DNA of 64,000 bases from Shinella sp. PSBB067 (GCF_016839145.1 NZ_CP069304.1:620001-684000); one strand, 5' to 3'. Shown: positions 7,201 to 15,447, numbered from the stretch's first letter. The notes: generated from the sequence alone by a model not told the origin. Numbers and translations: made by a program.

Positions 7201-9117
7201 TCAGAACGACCGGGTAAAGCTGAAATCGACGGACCGGCCCGGCGCCCTGTAGCCCTGCTTGGTCTGATACTGCTCGTCGAGGATGTTTGCCACCGAAAGC
7301 TTGAGGCGCGACTGTTCGTCGAGCGCATAGAGCGCCGTGAAGTCGGCCGTGATGTAGTGCGGAAGCCTGATGGTGTTGGCGGCATCCGCATAGCGCGCGC
7401 CGCCGTAGATGACGGCTGCCGACAGTTCGAGATCCTCCATGGGCGTGTAGGTGAGCCCCGCCATGCCCTTGAAGCGGTCGCCATAGGCGACATACCTGCC
7501 GTGGCTGCCCGGGCTCTTGTTCAGCGGTTCGCGGATGTCGAGGCCGAGATTGCCGCTCCACGCCTCGCTGAACCGGTGCGTCAGGGTGGCCTCGAAACCG
7601 GTTACCTGCACCTTTTCCACATTGTCCGGGTGCCAGGCGCCGAGGGGGTTGGCGGGATCGACCGGCGCCCAGTTGATCTGGTCTTCCACGCGCATGTGAT
7701 AGACCGCCATGTCGAGGCCCGTATCGGCCGTGGCCTGCCACTTCAATCCCATCTCGTAGGAACGCGACTTTTCCGGTCTGAGGTCGGGATTGCCCGAGAG
7801 GTAGGGGTCCGGATAGTAGAGGTCGTTGAAGGTCGGTGCGCGAAAGCCGGTGGCGTAGGATGCGCGCGTCACCAGGTCCGGCGTCAGTTCGTAGCTCGCG
7901 CCGATATTGTAGGTGGTGGCCCCGCCGAACTGTTCGTTGTGGTCGAGGCGCAGGCCGCTGTCGAACGTAAGGCCCTGATACTCGAACGAATACTGGCCGA
8001 AGACGGCGGCCAGGTCGCGCTTCGTCGTCGCGTAGGCGACGCCCGAGATGGACGTGCTGTCGACCGAATCGCGATAGGCTTCGACCCCGCCCGCCAGAAT
8101 GTGCTTCGCCTCGCCCGTTTCGAACGTCTTTTGCGTGGAGGCGAGGATGCCGTAGCGCAGCGTGTCGAAATCGTCGCCCCTGGTGCCCCGCCCGAAATTC
8201 GAGGCATTGTCGATCGCGCCCATCACTTCGACGGTCGACGACCAGCTATCGGAATGGTCGATGCGCGCGCCGACGCGGCCGGAGGCGTTGGCCGTGTCCG
8301 CCTCGTTCGCCGGCTGGCGGTCATACTGGTTGCGGCCGCGTGCATAGAGCCCGTCGGCATAGACGCGCCCCCAATCGAAGTCCTTCGACAGCGAGGCGTT
8401 GAAGGAGCCCAGCCGGAAGCCGTCCTTGTCGGGTTCGTGTCCCCAGGTGGTGGGCAGCGTGAAATCGTAGCCCTCGGTGCCCAGAACCTGCGCGCCGAAG
8501 GCATAGTCGATCCCATCGGCGCTCCGGCCCTGCACATTGCCCGAAACATAGCCGCCCCACGGATGCAGCACGCCGACGATGGCCGTGCCGCAGCTTGCGC
8601 GGCCATCGGCACAGACGCCACCCTGCCGGGTGACGATGTTGATGATGCCGCCGATGGCGTCGGCGCCGTATTGCGCGGAATGGCCGCCCTTGGCGATCTC
8701 GATGCGCTCGATCGAGGCAAGCGGGATCGCGGAGAGGTTGACGGTGCCGGCGGTCGCCGAACCGGCGCGCACGCCATTGACGAGGACCAGCGTCTGCGCC
8801 GCCGTGGCACCGCGCAGCGAGACGCTCGAATCGGCGCCCATGCCGCCGTTCGAGGTCACCGTGACGCCGGGATAGCTTCTGAGCAGGGATGTCAGGTCGG
8901 ACGCGGCGGACCGCCGGATCTCCTCCTCGCTTACGACCGTCACGGAGGATGTCGAGCGCGCCAGGCTCGATTCGCGGCGCAGCGGCGTGGTGACCACGAT
9001 GGCTTCGAGCTGCGTGGCCCCGCCTTCACCGGCGCCCGCATCCTGGGCCATGCCCGTGCCGGCCACCCCGGTGAACGCCAATGCCAGCGCGCTCGTCGTC
9101 AAAAGAACCTTCTTCAA
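7201..9117 (-). CDS. btuB: TonB-dependent outer-membrane receptor, BtuB-like
   Basis: A roughly 638-residue TonB-dependent receptor for uptake of cobalamin (or a related corrinoid) across the outer membrane. The signal peptide KKVLLTTSALALAFTGVAG is followed by a TonB-box-like QLEAIVVTTP and a plug domain (SSVTVVSEEEIRRS, PGVTVTSNGG, VRLxx-type INIVTRQGG segment). A beta-barrel follows, ending in FSFTRSF with the terminal Phe needed for barrel assembly. No ATG lies near the signal peptide; a TTG at 9117 directly precedes KKVLLTT, so I propose that start, with weak support from the G-rich stretch upstream. It is the first gene of the operon and is separated from a cobalamin riboswitch by a leader of about 180 nt. 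Confidence 0.9.
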   Translation of the reverse strand: MKKVLLTTSALALAFTGVAGTGMAQDAGAGEGGATQLEAIVVTTPLRRESSLARSTSSVTVVSEEEIRRSAASDLTSLLRSYPGVTVTSNGGMGADSSVSLRGATAAQTLVLVNGVRAGSATAGTVNLSAIPLASIERIEIAKGGHSAQYGADAIGGIINIVTRQGGVCADGRASCGTAIVGVLHPWGGYVSGNVQGRSADGIDYAFGAQVLGTEGYDFTLPTTWGHEPDKDGFRLGSFNASLSKDFDWGRVYADGLYARGRNQYDRQPANEADTANASGRVGARIDHSDSWSSTVEVMGAIDNASNFGRGTRGDDFDTLRYGILASTQKTFETGEAKHILAGGVEAYRDSVDSTSISGVAYATTKRDLAAVFGQYSFEYQGLTFDSGLRLDHNEQFGGATTYNIGASYELTPDLVTRASYATGFRAPTFNDLYYPDPYLSGNPDLRPEKSRSYEMGLKWQATADTGLDMAVYHMRVEDQINWAPVDPANPLGAWHPDNVEKVQVTGFEATLTHRFSEAWSGNLGLDIREPLNKSPGSHGRYVAYGDRFKGMAGLTYTPMEDLELSAAVIYGGARYADAANTIRLPHYITADFTALYALDEQSRLKLSVANILDEQYQTKQGYRAPGRSVDFSFTRSF

Positions 9118-9299
9118 ATCAACCCCCCAGGCATGTTCGGGCGCATCGTTGCGCCCCGGTTCGCTATAAACCGCGGTCCGACTGGCAAAGCTGAGGAGCA
9201 AGGAAAGCTCCACCCGGCCCGTCCCGCACACGGCAACACATCGTGTCACCGCCACGGACGTCCGCGCCGGGGCACCCCTCGTGCCTGGCATGGGTGACT

Positions 9300-9490
9300 G
9301 GAAAGGGCAGGTCTCCTGACTTCCGTTTCTTCGTCTCTCTTCCGCCTTCCCGGCTGCGCAGGACGCGTCCCAGTGGCAATTGGAAGAAGACTCGACGGTT
9401 ACAGTTGCGGGGGCAGTCCCGGCTTCAGCCTCAAACCGGCTTCACCGTGTTCCCTTTTAATCCGCCTTGCGGCGGAGCCGTTTCCAGCGC
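9300..9490 (-). promoter_or_regulatory. Cobalamin (adenosylcobalamin) riboswitch
   Basis: Read on the minus strand, all major conserved pieces are present in order. These are AAAAGGGAACACGGTGAA (9441-9458), the core ACTGCCCCCGCAACTGTAA (9399-9417) and the B12 box GTCAGGAGACCTG (about 9308-9320). It lies 5' of the btuB-like gene and should switch off the btuBFCD operon when cobalamin is plentiful. Between it and the gene start a 7-bp perfect hairpin (9139-9156, loop TCGT on the plus strand) could belong to the expression platform, although no U-run follows it. Confidence 0.93.
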
Positions 9491-9685
9491 GGAACCTAGT
9501 CGCTGGGGGACAAGACCGTCAATCGATAAAAGCCGGGCGCGACGATACTCCGGATCGGTGTTTGTCGAAGCGCAAAGAGCGGCTCCATCCGTGCCGGTTT
9601 TGCGTGGCCGGCCGAGCGGATTTCGCCTCAGGCGATGCGATCCTCGCAGACAGGCCAAGCCTTCGTGCGGGCGCGCTGCTCGAAC

Positions 9686-9710
9686 GGAACATTGGCGGGC
9701 CGGGATCGTT
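9686..9710 (+). promoter_or_regulatory. EcfG-type (general stress sigma factor) promoter
   Basis: GGAAC, exactly 16 bp, then CGTT: a perfect match to the alphaproteobacterial EcfG promoter consensus. The -10 element ends 27 bp before the ATG of the 70-residue membrane protein gene at 9738, leaving room for a short leader. Confidence 0.72.
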
Positions 9711-9737
9711 GACTGTCCTGAACCCGGAGTCCGACCA

Positions 9738-9950
9738 ATGCCAGCGCTCGTCCGCTACATACTGAGTCGCCTCTGCATCGGCTTCGCGCTCGGCGCCGCA
9801 AGCACGGTGGTCGTCCTGCTGCTCGAACCGTCTGCATTCGGCGCGGCGCTCGGCCCCTTGGAAGTCCTGCTCGTGATCTACAGCATCGGCGCAGCCTTCG
9901 CCCTCGGCTATCTCGCGACCGCGCTCGCCTGGGAGAAAACGGAGCGGTAA
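9738..9950 (+). CDS. Small two-span membrane protein (70 aa)
   Basis: A 70-residue protein with two hydrophobic helices (about residues 12-32 and 40-62), MPALVRYILSRLCIGFALG at the N-terminus and a charged tail WEKTER. No function is known to me. The ATG is chosen because it starts the hydrophobic pattern and lies just downstream of a perfect EcfG-type promoter. The open frame further upstream has the composition of non-coding DNA. The weak Shine-Dalgarno-like GGAG sits 7 bp farther upstream than ideal. It probably belongs to the general stress regulon and acts in the inner membrane. Confidence 0.7.
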   Translation: MPALVRYILSRLCIGFALGAASTVVVLLLEPSAFGAALGPLEVLLVIYSIGAAFALGYLATALAWEKTER

Positions 9951-10438
9951 CAGTCGACGCCTCTGCCGGCAGCACGGTCCTTTCGGCGGTCATCGCAAAG
10001 GGCTGGAACTGTATTCAAGTCGACAGGCCCGCCACCCTGCCTCGCAGGTCCTGCCAGTCCGCGCGATCGTTCATGGAAGACGAACGGAAGGGGTGCGTCC
10101 GGCTGTCGTGGCGGATGCCTTCGCTCGTTCATCGGGAGCGGCCGAACGCCGTGATCCCGGTGCAACGCCGAGTGATGGCGGGGTGACTGCTGTCGCCGCC
10201 CTGCCCGGATCAAAAGGCGTGCTCGTTCGTCCCGGCATGTGCGGGGCAGGCGAGTACACATTCTTTCCAGGGCGCCGGCAATCTCGGCACGCCAAGAGAC
10301 ATGCGCCGGATGATCGAAGATCCGGCGCATGCCCGGCCAGGCCGCCGAAGGCGGGAGTGCGGGCCGTTTTCAGGCGCCACGCCATCCCGCCCCGCGCGGG
10401 TAGCCTTGTCGATTCGATGTCAGAGACTTTGACGGTCG
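9951..10438. other. Intergenic region without a supported gene, 488 bp
   Basis: Neither strand shows an open frame with plausible start signals or protein-like composition. The one distinct element is the perfect hairpin at 10300-10331. A small RNA cannot be excluded. Confidence 0.55.
10300..10331. repeat. Perfect 12-bp inverted repeat with 8-nt loop
   Basis: CATGCGCCGGAT, an 8-nt loop GATCGAAG, then ATCCGGCGCATG. There is no T-tract, so it is not a classic terminator. It lies 108 bp beyond the end of the cold-shock gene and in the middle of a gene-free stretch. It could be a transcript end for the converging transcription units or part of a small RNA. Confidence 0.5.
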
Positions 10439-10642
10439 TCAGATCGAGCGAACGTTTTCCGCCTTCGACTTGCCCGTCTTGCGGTCCTGGCCGATGTCGT
10501 AGCTCACCTTCGCGCCGTCGCGCAGCGGGCCGCCGGATTCGACCGCCGAGACATGGACGAAGACGTCCGATCCGCCGTTGTCGGGCGTAATGAAGCCGAA
10601 CCCCTTGTCCTGATTAAAAAACTTGACTGTACCCGTTGCCAT
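10439..10642 (-). CDS. Cold-shock domain protein (CspA family)
   Basis: A 67-residue single cold-shock (OB-fold) domain that binds single-stranded nucleic acid and melts RNA structure. RNP1 (KGFGFI, residues 13-18) and RNP2 (VFVHV, about 27-31) are intact, and the sequence opens [14 protein letters not shown]. The length is typical. Alphaproteobacteria carry several paralogues, most of them not cold-specific, so no specific number is assigned. It is transcribed away from the membrane protein gene at 10806, with a shared 163-bp promoter region. Confidence 0.96.
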   Translation of the reverse strand: MATGTVKFFNQDKGFGFITPDNGGSDVFVHVSAVESGGPLRDGAKVSYDIGQDRKTGKSKAENVRSI

Positions 10643-10728
10643 ATCGTCCTCGTGAGCTTCGCGCCGGCGGCGCCATCACCTTAGCTTATTCGTCATCTGC
10701 CGTTCCCGCAACAGGTGACCGTGCATGC

Positions 10729-10753
10729 GGAACAACCATCGCACAGACGGGTT
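10729..10753 (+). promoter_or_regulatory. EcfG-type promoter, near-consensus
   Basis: GGAAC, 16 bp, GGTT, one base from the CGTT consensus. It lies 52 bp ahead of the proposed start at 10806. Its presence argues against the earlier in-frame ATG at 10725, which would lie upstream of the promoter. Confidence 0.55.
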
Positions 10754-10805
10754 CTTCATCCCGACTTCGGCAAGCGCCGACATCGTTCCAGGAGAGGTAC
10801 ACGTC

Positions 10806-11171
10806 ATGACGGACATCCGGGCCAAGGGGTTCGACAGCCCCGCTCAACTGCGCGAGCATCTGGCCGAAATCGAGGACGAGAGCCCGGCGGAGGGGCCGGG
10901 CGAGACGAAAACGCCTTCCGCCGTCCAGCAGGTCGCGGACCTTCGCCGGGAGGTCGCCGATCTTCGCGCCCGTCTGGCGACGATCCGCAGGCAGGCGGAA
11001 GGGATGGATGTGCCGCCCTCCCGGGGCGAGCTGCACCCCTGGCTGAGGATCGCCGCGACGGCCGCGACGACCTATCTCCTCGGGCGGCTCGTGCAACGGC
11101 TTCGCCTCGGCGCGCCGGGCGCGGCCGCCGTGCCGATGATCGCCTCGCAGCTCGACCGAAGGATCTGGTAG
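10806..11171 (+). CDS. Hypothetical coiled-coil membrane-anchored protein (121 aa)
   Basis: The product begins MTDIRAKGFDSPAQLREHL. It has an acidic linker and a heptad-like segment (VQQVADLRREVADLRARLA, about residues 40-60), then a weakly hydrophobic Ala-rich stretch with TTYLLGRLVQRLRLG near the C-terminus. This layout (helix, coiled coil, amphipathic membrane segment) recalls ElaB/YgaM-type or similar stress-related membrane-associated proteins, but I cannot assign a family. The start has AGGAG 11 bp upstream and lies downstream of a near-consensus EcfG promoter. Probably a stress-regulon gene. Confidence 0.72.
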   Translation: MTDIRAKGFDSPAQLREHLAEIEDESPAEGPGETKTPSAVQQVADLRREVADLRARLATIRRQAEGMDVPPSRGELHPWLRIAATAATTYLLGRLVQRLRLGAPGAAAVPMIASQLDRRIW

Positions 11172-11350
11172 GCGGAACAGTGGGGGGCCGGAGGGAGAGA
11201 GGCCGACAAGCCCGACCTGCGAGAGGAAGCGCCTCCCGATCATCTGCGAAGCGGGCGCATGGCGGTGGCCGGCGGGCGATCAAGCCGCCCGGCAAGCAAA
11301 AGTTGCGGCAGGACCTTTCAACCGCCGGGCGCCGGGACCACATCAGGAGA

Positions 11351-11728
11351 ATGAACAGGTCCAGCATACCCATCGAGCATCTGGCGCGCCTCCGGCGGAT
11401 CCGCGGCCTGGCGCGGCTGATGGACACGGCGCTGCGCATTCCCGGCACGCGCGTGTCGTTCGGCGCGGACTCCGTGCTCGGCCTTGTCCCGGGCATCGGC
11501 GATTTCGCGGCCGCGGCCGTCAGCCTCGTCATCGTCAACGAGGCCCGGCGTCTCGGCGTGCCGAACGACAAGCTCATGAGGATGCTGGTCAATATCGGCT
11601 TCGATACGGTCGCGGGAAGCGTGCCGGTGCTGGGCGACGTCTTCGACGTCTATTTCAAGTCCAACCGCCGCAACCTCCAGCTTGTGCTGGATCATTTCGG
11701 TCTCGACCACGCCGACCTCGACCGCTAG
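11351..11728 (+). CDS. DUF4112 domain-containing protein
   Basis: A 125-residue protein matching the DUF4112 pattern. It has an N-terminal basic helix (LARLRRIRGLARLMDTALR), the conserved IPGTRVSFGADSVLGLVPG followed by a membrane helix (DFAAAAVSLVIVNEARRLG), and a second conserved block with PVLGDVFDVYFKSNRRNLQL. The function is unknown; it is probably membrane associated. The ATG at 11351 has AGGAG 5 bp upstream. It is on the same strand as the preceding small gene but separated by 179 bp, so it may have its own promoter. Confidence 0.88.
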   Translation: MNRSSIPIEHLARLRRIRGLARLMDTALRIPGTRVSFGADSVLGLVPGIGDFAAAAVSLVIVNEARRLGVPNDKLMRMLVNIGFDTVAGSVPVLGDVFDVYFKSNRRNLQLVLDHFGLDHADLDR

Positions 11729-11790
11729 GTGCCGACGGTGGTTCGCGACCCCCAAGAATTGCGTGAAATGCGGCGGACAAGCCCGGTCCT

Positions 11791-12576
11791 TCAACTGTCG
11801 GCCGGCGGCGCGATCTCGATCATGACCGGTGCGTGGTCGCTGGTGTGATCCCAGCTCCTGGGCGCGCGGCGGACGCCGGCGGAGCGCAGCCGCGGCGCGA
11901 TGGCGGGGCTGAGCAGGAAATGATCGATCCGCAGGCCCGCATCGCGCTCGAAGGAATTGCGCCAATACTTCCAGAATGTGTAGATCCGCTCGTCGGGATG
12001 GAGACGGCGGATCGCATCCGTCCAGCCTTGCGCGAGGAGATCGGCATAGGCCTTGCGAACCTCGGGGCGAAACAGCGCGTCGTCTCGCCAGCGCTCGGGC
12101 ACGTGGACGTCGAGGTCGGTCGGCATGACGTTGTAGTCGCCGGCCAGCAGAACGGGAACATCGAGATCGATCAGTTCCGCCGCATAGGCGAGAAGGCGCT
12201 GGAACCAGCGCAGCTTGTAATCGAACTTCGGGCCGGGAGCAGGGTTGCCGTTGGGAAGGTAGAGGCAGCCGACCAGCATCCCGTCGACGGCGGCTTCGAT
12301 GTAGCGGCTGTGCGTGTCGTCAGGGTCGCCCGGCAGGCCCCGGCGCGTGAGAAGGGGCACCAGGCCCTTTGCGAGGATCGCAACGCCGTTCCAGCTTTTC
12401 TGGCCGTGCCAGACCGCCCCATAGCCGGCACGCTCCAGTTCCGCGCGCGGGAACCGGTCGTTCGGCGATTTCAATTCCTGCAGGCACACCACGTCGGGCG
12501 CGTCGTCCTCAAGCCAGCGAAGAAGCACGGCGAGGCGCCCGTTCACGCCGTTGACGTTGTAGGTCGCGATCTTCAT
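11791..12576 (-). CDS. xthA: Exodeoxyribonuclease III
   Basis: A 261-residue EEP-superfamily nuclease that cleaves 5' of abasic sites and degrades duplex DNA 3' to 5' in base-excision repair. It begins MKIATYNVNGVNGR. The metal-binding E34 is in VVCLQELKSP, the LLAGDYNVMPTD motif carries the catalytic Asp and Asn, and the C-terminus shows the conserved SWDHTSDHAPVMIEI with the catalytic His. The length fits the family. Rhizobial genomes usually carry more than one copy. The gene starts 6 bp after the 88-residue hypothetical gene, with which it is probably cotranscribed. Confidence 0.95.
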   Translation of the reverse strand: MKIATYNVNGVNGRLAVLLRWLEDDAPDVVCLQELKSPNDRFPRAELERAGYGAVWHGQKSWNGVAILAKGLVPLLTRRGLPGDPDDTHSRYIEAAVDGMLVGCLYLPNGNPAPGPKFDYKLRWFQRLLAYAAELIDLDVPVLLAGDYNVMPTDLDVHVPERWRDDALFRPEVRKAYADLLAQGWTDAIRRLHPDERIYTFWKYWRNSFERDAGLRIDHFLLSPAIAPRLRSAGVRRAPRSWDHTSDHAPVMIEIAPPADS

Positions 12577-12582
12577 CGATCC

Positions 12583-12849
12583 TCAGTCCGCGCGTCTATT
12601 GCCGCCCGCAAGGGCAGCGTCCGGGCGGGGCATGGCGGGATCGTCCGCGGGGTCCGGGTCTTCCAGGTAGGCGGCCGCCTGATGACCGGCAGCGCGCATG
12701 ACGGCCTCGAATACCAGCGCGGGCGGCCAGCCGGCGGTGATCGCCTCGTCGACGAGCGCGTGGACCGCGCCGTCGATGGCATTCGTGCATTCCAGCGCGG
12801 CATCCGGATCGGAGGTCGGGCGTTGCGGCGGGGGAATTCCGATATCCAT
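12583..12849 (-). CDS. Hypothetical protein (88 aa)
   Basis: A small soluble protein beginning MDIGIPPPQRP. It has a predicted helical core (NAIDGAVHALVDEAITAGW, then ALVFEAVMRAAGHQAAAYLE) and an acidic Pro-rich tail. The ATG at 12849 has a good ribosome-binding site (AGGAG, 7 bp). I do not recognise the family. It immediately precedes exonuclease III (6-bp gap) and follows a strong intrinsic terminator, so it is the first gene of a short operon. An alternative frame over the same DNA is Arg/Ser/Pro-rich and unlikely to be real. Confidence 0.72.
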   Translation of the reverse strand: MDIGIPPPQRPTSDPDAALECTNAIDGAVHALVDEAITAGWPPALVFEAVMRAAGHQAAAYLEDPDPADDPAMPRPDAALAGGNRRAD

Positions 12850-12866
12850 GGCAATTCTCCTGCTGC

Positions 12867-12903
12867 AAAAAAAAACGCCCCGCTGGCGCAGCGGGGCGAA
12901 AAA
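12867..12903 (-). terminator. Intrinsic terminator
   Basis: On the minus strand, a 9-bp GC-rich stem (CGCCCCGCT with its complement, 5-nt loop) is followed by nine consecutive T residues. It lies 47 bp after the stop of the methyltransferase-like gene and 18 bp before the 88-residue gene, so it separates the two leftward units. Confidence 0.9.
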
Positions 12904-12949
12904 CCAACATCGGTTTATAAATGCGCGGGCGGCCGATTCGTTCCGTCTC

Positions 12950-13648
12950 TCACCACAGGCCCGGAAGGAGGCGGAAGCGGACGCGGCGGGCATAATCGCC
13001 ATAGCCCACGAGCCCGGTGCGAAGAAGCACATCCTCCCAGCTCGTGCGCAGCACGAGGATGGCGCCGGCGAACGCCGCCGGCACGAGCGCCCACCAGGAA
13101 GCGAGCGCCAGCGCGATCCCGGCGAACATCACGAGCGCCCCGACATAGCCGGGATGGCGGACGAAGGCGTAGGGCCCGGTGGAGATGACGCGCTGGCCGC
13201 GCTCGCGCTGCAGGCGCACACCCGGCTCGAAGAAGCGGTTGACCGCCTGCGCCCAGGTCGTGATGGCGATGCCGGCAAGGAGCAGGAGGTAGCCGAGCGC
13301 CACGAATGCCATGGGCACGGCCGACCAGGCCATCCGGCCCGCATCGAGCGTGGCGAGCGGGATCTCCGCCACCATGGCCGGCAGCATCAGCAGCAGGAGG
13401 ATCCGATCCCAACCCTCGGTCCCGGGCTGGAACCGGCTGCGCGCGCGATAGATGACGGGGTTCGCCCGCTGGAGGACCAGGGCGGACACCGCGTATGCGG
13501 CGACGAGAAAGCCGACAAAGATCCAGCCGGGTGTCCAGTCGAACCGCCCGACGGGCAGGAAAACCAGCGCGAGGAGGGCGATCGGCAGGCCGATGGCATA
13601 GGCGGCGGCTTTTGAGCGCGACATCGGCGGGGGGTCGGTGAACGTCAT
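12950..13648 (-). CDS. Isoprenylcysteine carboxyl methyltransferase-family membrane protein
   Basis: A 232-residue polytopic membrane protein of the ICMT/PEMT family. Five or so membrane segments precede the conserved C-terminal block VISTGPYAFVRHPGYVGAL and the late motif SWEDVLLRTGLVGYGDYARR, which bind S-adenosylmethionine and the acceptor in related enzymes. Bacterial members methylate unknown small molecules or lipids, so the substrate is not predictable. The ATG at 13648 has GAGGTG about 7 bp upstream; the longer open frame adds non-membrane residues. It lies 22 bp after the 86-residue gene, likely in the same transcript, and ends at a strong terminator. Confidence 0.85.
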   Translation of the reverse strand: MTFTDPPPMSRSKAAAYAIGLPIALLALVFLPVGRFDWTPGWIFVGFLVAAYAVSALVLQRANPVIYRARSRFQPGTEGWDRILLLLMLPAMVAEIPLATLDAGRMAWSAVPMAFVALGYLLLLAGIAITTWAQAVNRFFEPGVRLQRERGQRVISTGPYAFVRHPGYVGALVMFAGIALALASWWALVPAAFAGAILVLRTSWEDVLLRTGLVGYGDYARRVRFRLLPGLW

Positions 13649-13670
13649 GGTGCTGCACCTCACGATACGA

Positions 13671-13931
13671 TCAGGACCGGCGGTAGGATCGCCACGATCC
13701 ATCCTGGCCTCGCACCAGTTGCCAGCGGCGCGCATCGACGCCCGTGCCCTCCGCCGTGCGATAGGCCGGGACGCTCAGGCGGATGTCGTCGCCGTCCGGG
13801 TGCCATTCGCCGATCATCGCGACGCCGTCGCCGAACTCGACCACGCACATGCCTTCGCTCATCTCGGCATCCTCTATCGTGAGGCGGCCGCCTTGAAAGG
13901 CATGGCTGTGCGGGAAGGAAAAGCGCATCAT
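13671..13931 (-). CDS. Hypothetical protein (86 aa)
   Basis: A small, predicted beta-rich soluble protein beginning MMRFSFPHSHAFQGGRLTIED. A repeated pattern of short strands (CVVEFGDGVAMIGEW, DIRLSVPAYRT, RWQLVRGQDGSWRSY) suggests a small barrel. It has GAGGTGGG just before the tandem ATG codons, so translation may start at either. The family is not recognised. It is the first gene of a probable two-gene unit with the methyltransferase-like protein. Confidence 0.7.
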   Translation of the reverse strand: MMRFSFPHSHAFQGGRLTIEDAEMSEGMCVVEFGDGVAMIGEWHPDGDDIRLSVPAYRTAEGTGVDARRWQLVRGQDGSWRSYRRS

Positions 13932-14313
13932 CCCACCTCATCCACGGACCGCGATACGTCAGGACGATGATCGTCGCACATGACCTCTCCGTTCGGCCGG
14001 CCTTGCCGGCGGCGTAACGGCGCGGTGCAATGGCAATGTAAGGCGCCCGGCGCGGATTTCGACCCGCCGATCGGTCTCCGGCATCACGGGGACGGCACTT
14101 TTTCAGGATGACCCCGGTCGTCCACGACTTGCGGCTTTCAGCCTGGAGATGGCCGGTGATGCACTCCGGCAGGCCGCCGGCCTCGACACGATACTCGTCA
14201 CCGGACACGGCCTGTTCGCGGCCTCCCCATCGTCATGGTGCCGTCCATTTGAGGAGACCCGTTTCCCTGCCAGTGCTTGTCCGCCGGCTGGAATGCGGAC
14301 GGCCGGGCCTCCG
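13932..14313. other. Intergenic region without a supported gene, 382 bp
   Basis: This gap lies between the end of the leftward kinase gene and the start of the leftward 86-residue gene, so it should contain the promoter of the latter. No open frame with convincing start signals is visible, and no clear operator or terminator stands out. Confidence 0.5.
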
Positions 14314-15201
14314 TCACGCCTCGGCGGGCACCTTCGCGGGCCGGGTGGTGCGGTAGATTTCGTCCAGGCTCATCATGTTGGAGAGGTCGACGCTCATCGG
14401 GGCCTGGTGCCCGAAGGCGCCGCGCATCAGGCAGGTCCGGGCGGCGGCCTCCGCGGCGTTTTCCAAGATGGCCTCGGGCGACCGGTCGTCGAGCAGGCCG
14501 ACGAGGACGTTGGCGATATAGGTATCTCCTGCGCCCAGCGTGTCGATGGCCTCGACGGTCTTGGCCGGGGCTTCGAAGACGCCGGTTTCGCCGGCAAGAA
14601 GAGCCCCGTCGGTGCCGCGGGTGACGAGGCTCCAGCGGGCCCCCGCCGTCCGGGCACGCTGCGCCAGCGAAAGCGCCTCCCGGCGCGACATGCCGCCGGC
14701 GGAGAAGGCGATCAGGAAGCTGTACGGCGCGACCTTCGCGATGCGCTCGGGATCGTGCACCGTGGCGAGATCGTAGGAGACCTTCGTCACCGCGGCAAAG
14801 CGCGGCAGCCAGGCGTCGACATGGCTCGACCGGCCGGTGTGGACGGCGTCGAACTGCGAAAGCCGCGACAGGTCGGCCGGCGAGGGCGCGATGATCGACG
14901 GGCCGAGATTGGCGCCGACGAAGACCCGGTCGCCGTCCTGCGTCTCGATCACGCAATAGGCCGTCTGCCCCGGCTCGATCCGCAGCAGGGAGACGTCGAC
15001 CCCTTCGTGGATGAGGGCCGCACGGATCAGGCGCCCGGCATCGTCGTCGCAGACCGCGCCGGCATAGGCGGTCTCGGCGCCGGCGCGGCGTGCGAAGACG
15101 GCATGGTTGACGCAGTTCCCGCCGGGAAACATCAGGTTCTGGTCGCGATAGCAATCGACGACATTGTCACCGAAGGCGAGGATTCTGGCGGGATGCGGCA
15201 T
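14314..15201 (-). CDS. PfkB-family sugar kinase, FrlD-like (first copy)
   Basis: A 295-residue ribokinase-fold kinase. It has the N-terminal GDNVVDCY and FPGGNCVNHAVFARR substrate motifs and the C-terminal signature IDTLGAGDTYIANV with catalytic D226. The FPGGN motif and length resemble fructoselysine 6-kinase (FrlD), which phosphorylates Amadori products before the SIS-domain deglycase splits them. Two SIS deglycase-like genes and two FrlC-like genes lie nearby, which supports that role. A perfect LacI-type palindrome lies 26 bp upstream of the ATG. A second, diverged kinase of the same family is encoded at 32435. The exact substrate is inferred. Confidence 0.85.
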   Translation of the reverse strand: MPHPARILAFGDNVVDCYRDQNLMFPGGNCVNHAVFARRAGAETAYAGAVCDDDAGRLIRAALIHEGVDVSLLRIEPGQTAYCVIETQDGDRVFVGANLGPSIIAPSPADLSRLSQFDAVHTGRSSHVDAWLPRFAAVTKVSYDLATVHDPERIAKVAPYSFLIAFSAGGMSRREALSLAQRARTAGARWSLVTRGTDGALLAGETGVFEAPAKTVEAIDTLGAGDTYIANVLVGLLDDRSPEAILENAAEAAARTCLMRGAFGHQAPMSVDLSNMMSLDEIYRTTRPAKVPAEA

Positions 15202-15226
15202 CTGGCAAGCTCTCCTGAGAAGAAAC

Positions 15227-15240
15227 TGAGAACGTTCTCA
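15227..15240. promoter_or_regulatory. LacI-family operator, perfect palindrome
   Basis: TGAGAACGTTCTCA is a perfect 14-bp palindrome 26 bp upstream of the FrlD-like kinase start. Close matches occur at 16570, 16712, 22213 and 23782, all in promoter regions of the same cluster. The nearby LacI regulator (15448-16536) is the likely ligand. Confidence 0.8.
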
Positions 15241-15447
15241 ATTATAGGCCTGCGGTAAAAAAGGCAAATGGTTTCCCGCGTCAGGGGAGCCGGCAATGCG
15301 CAATCGTGATCGCGTTCGCAAGGCCGGGCTCAGTGGCGCCGAAAGGTGCCCGCCGGCAGCATTGCTGGAAAAGACAATGGAAAAACAGGAGGATAATCCG
15401 GCGTCAGGCGCGGGCGGCGATAAGGGCCTTCTCCCGCGCCGGGAGGG

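Noticed and set aside
7357..9297. Long plus-strand frame antisense to the btuB-like gene
   Set aside because: Composition is typical of an antisense shadow and the receptor on the other strand has complete domain motifs and a riboswitch.
10725..10805. Upstream in-frame ATG for the coiled-coil membrane protein
   Set aside because: It precedes the EcfG-like promoter and lacks a Shine-Dalgarno sequence; the ATG at 10806 has AGGAG upstream.
12573..12854. 93-codon minus-strand frame overlapping the 88-residue gene
   Set aside because: The alternative frame has a better ribosome-binding site and protein-like composition; this one is Arg/Pro/Ser-rich.
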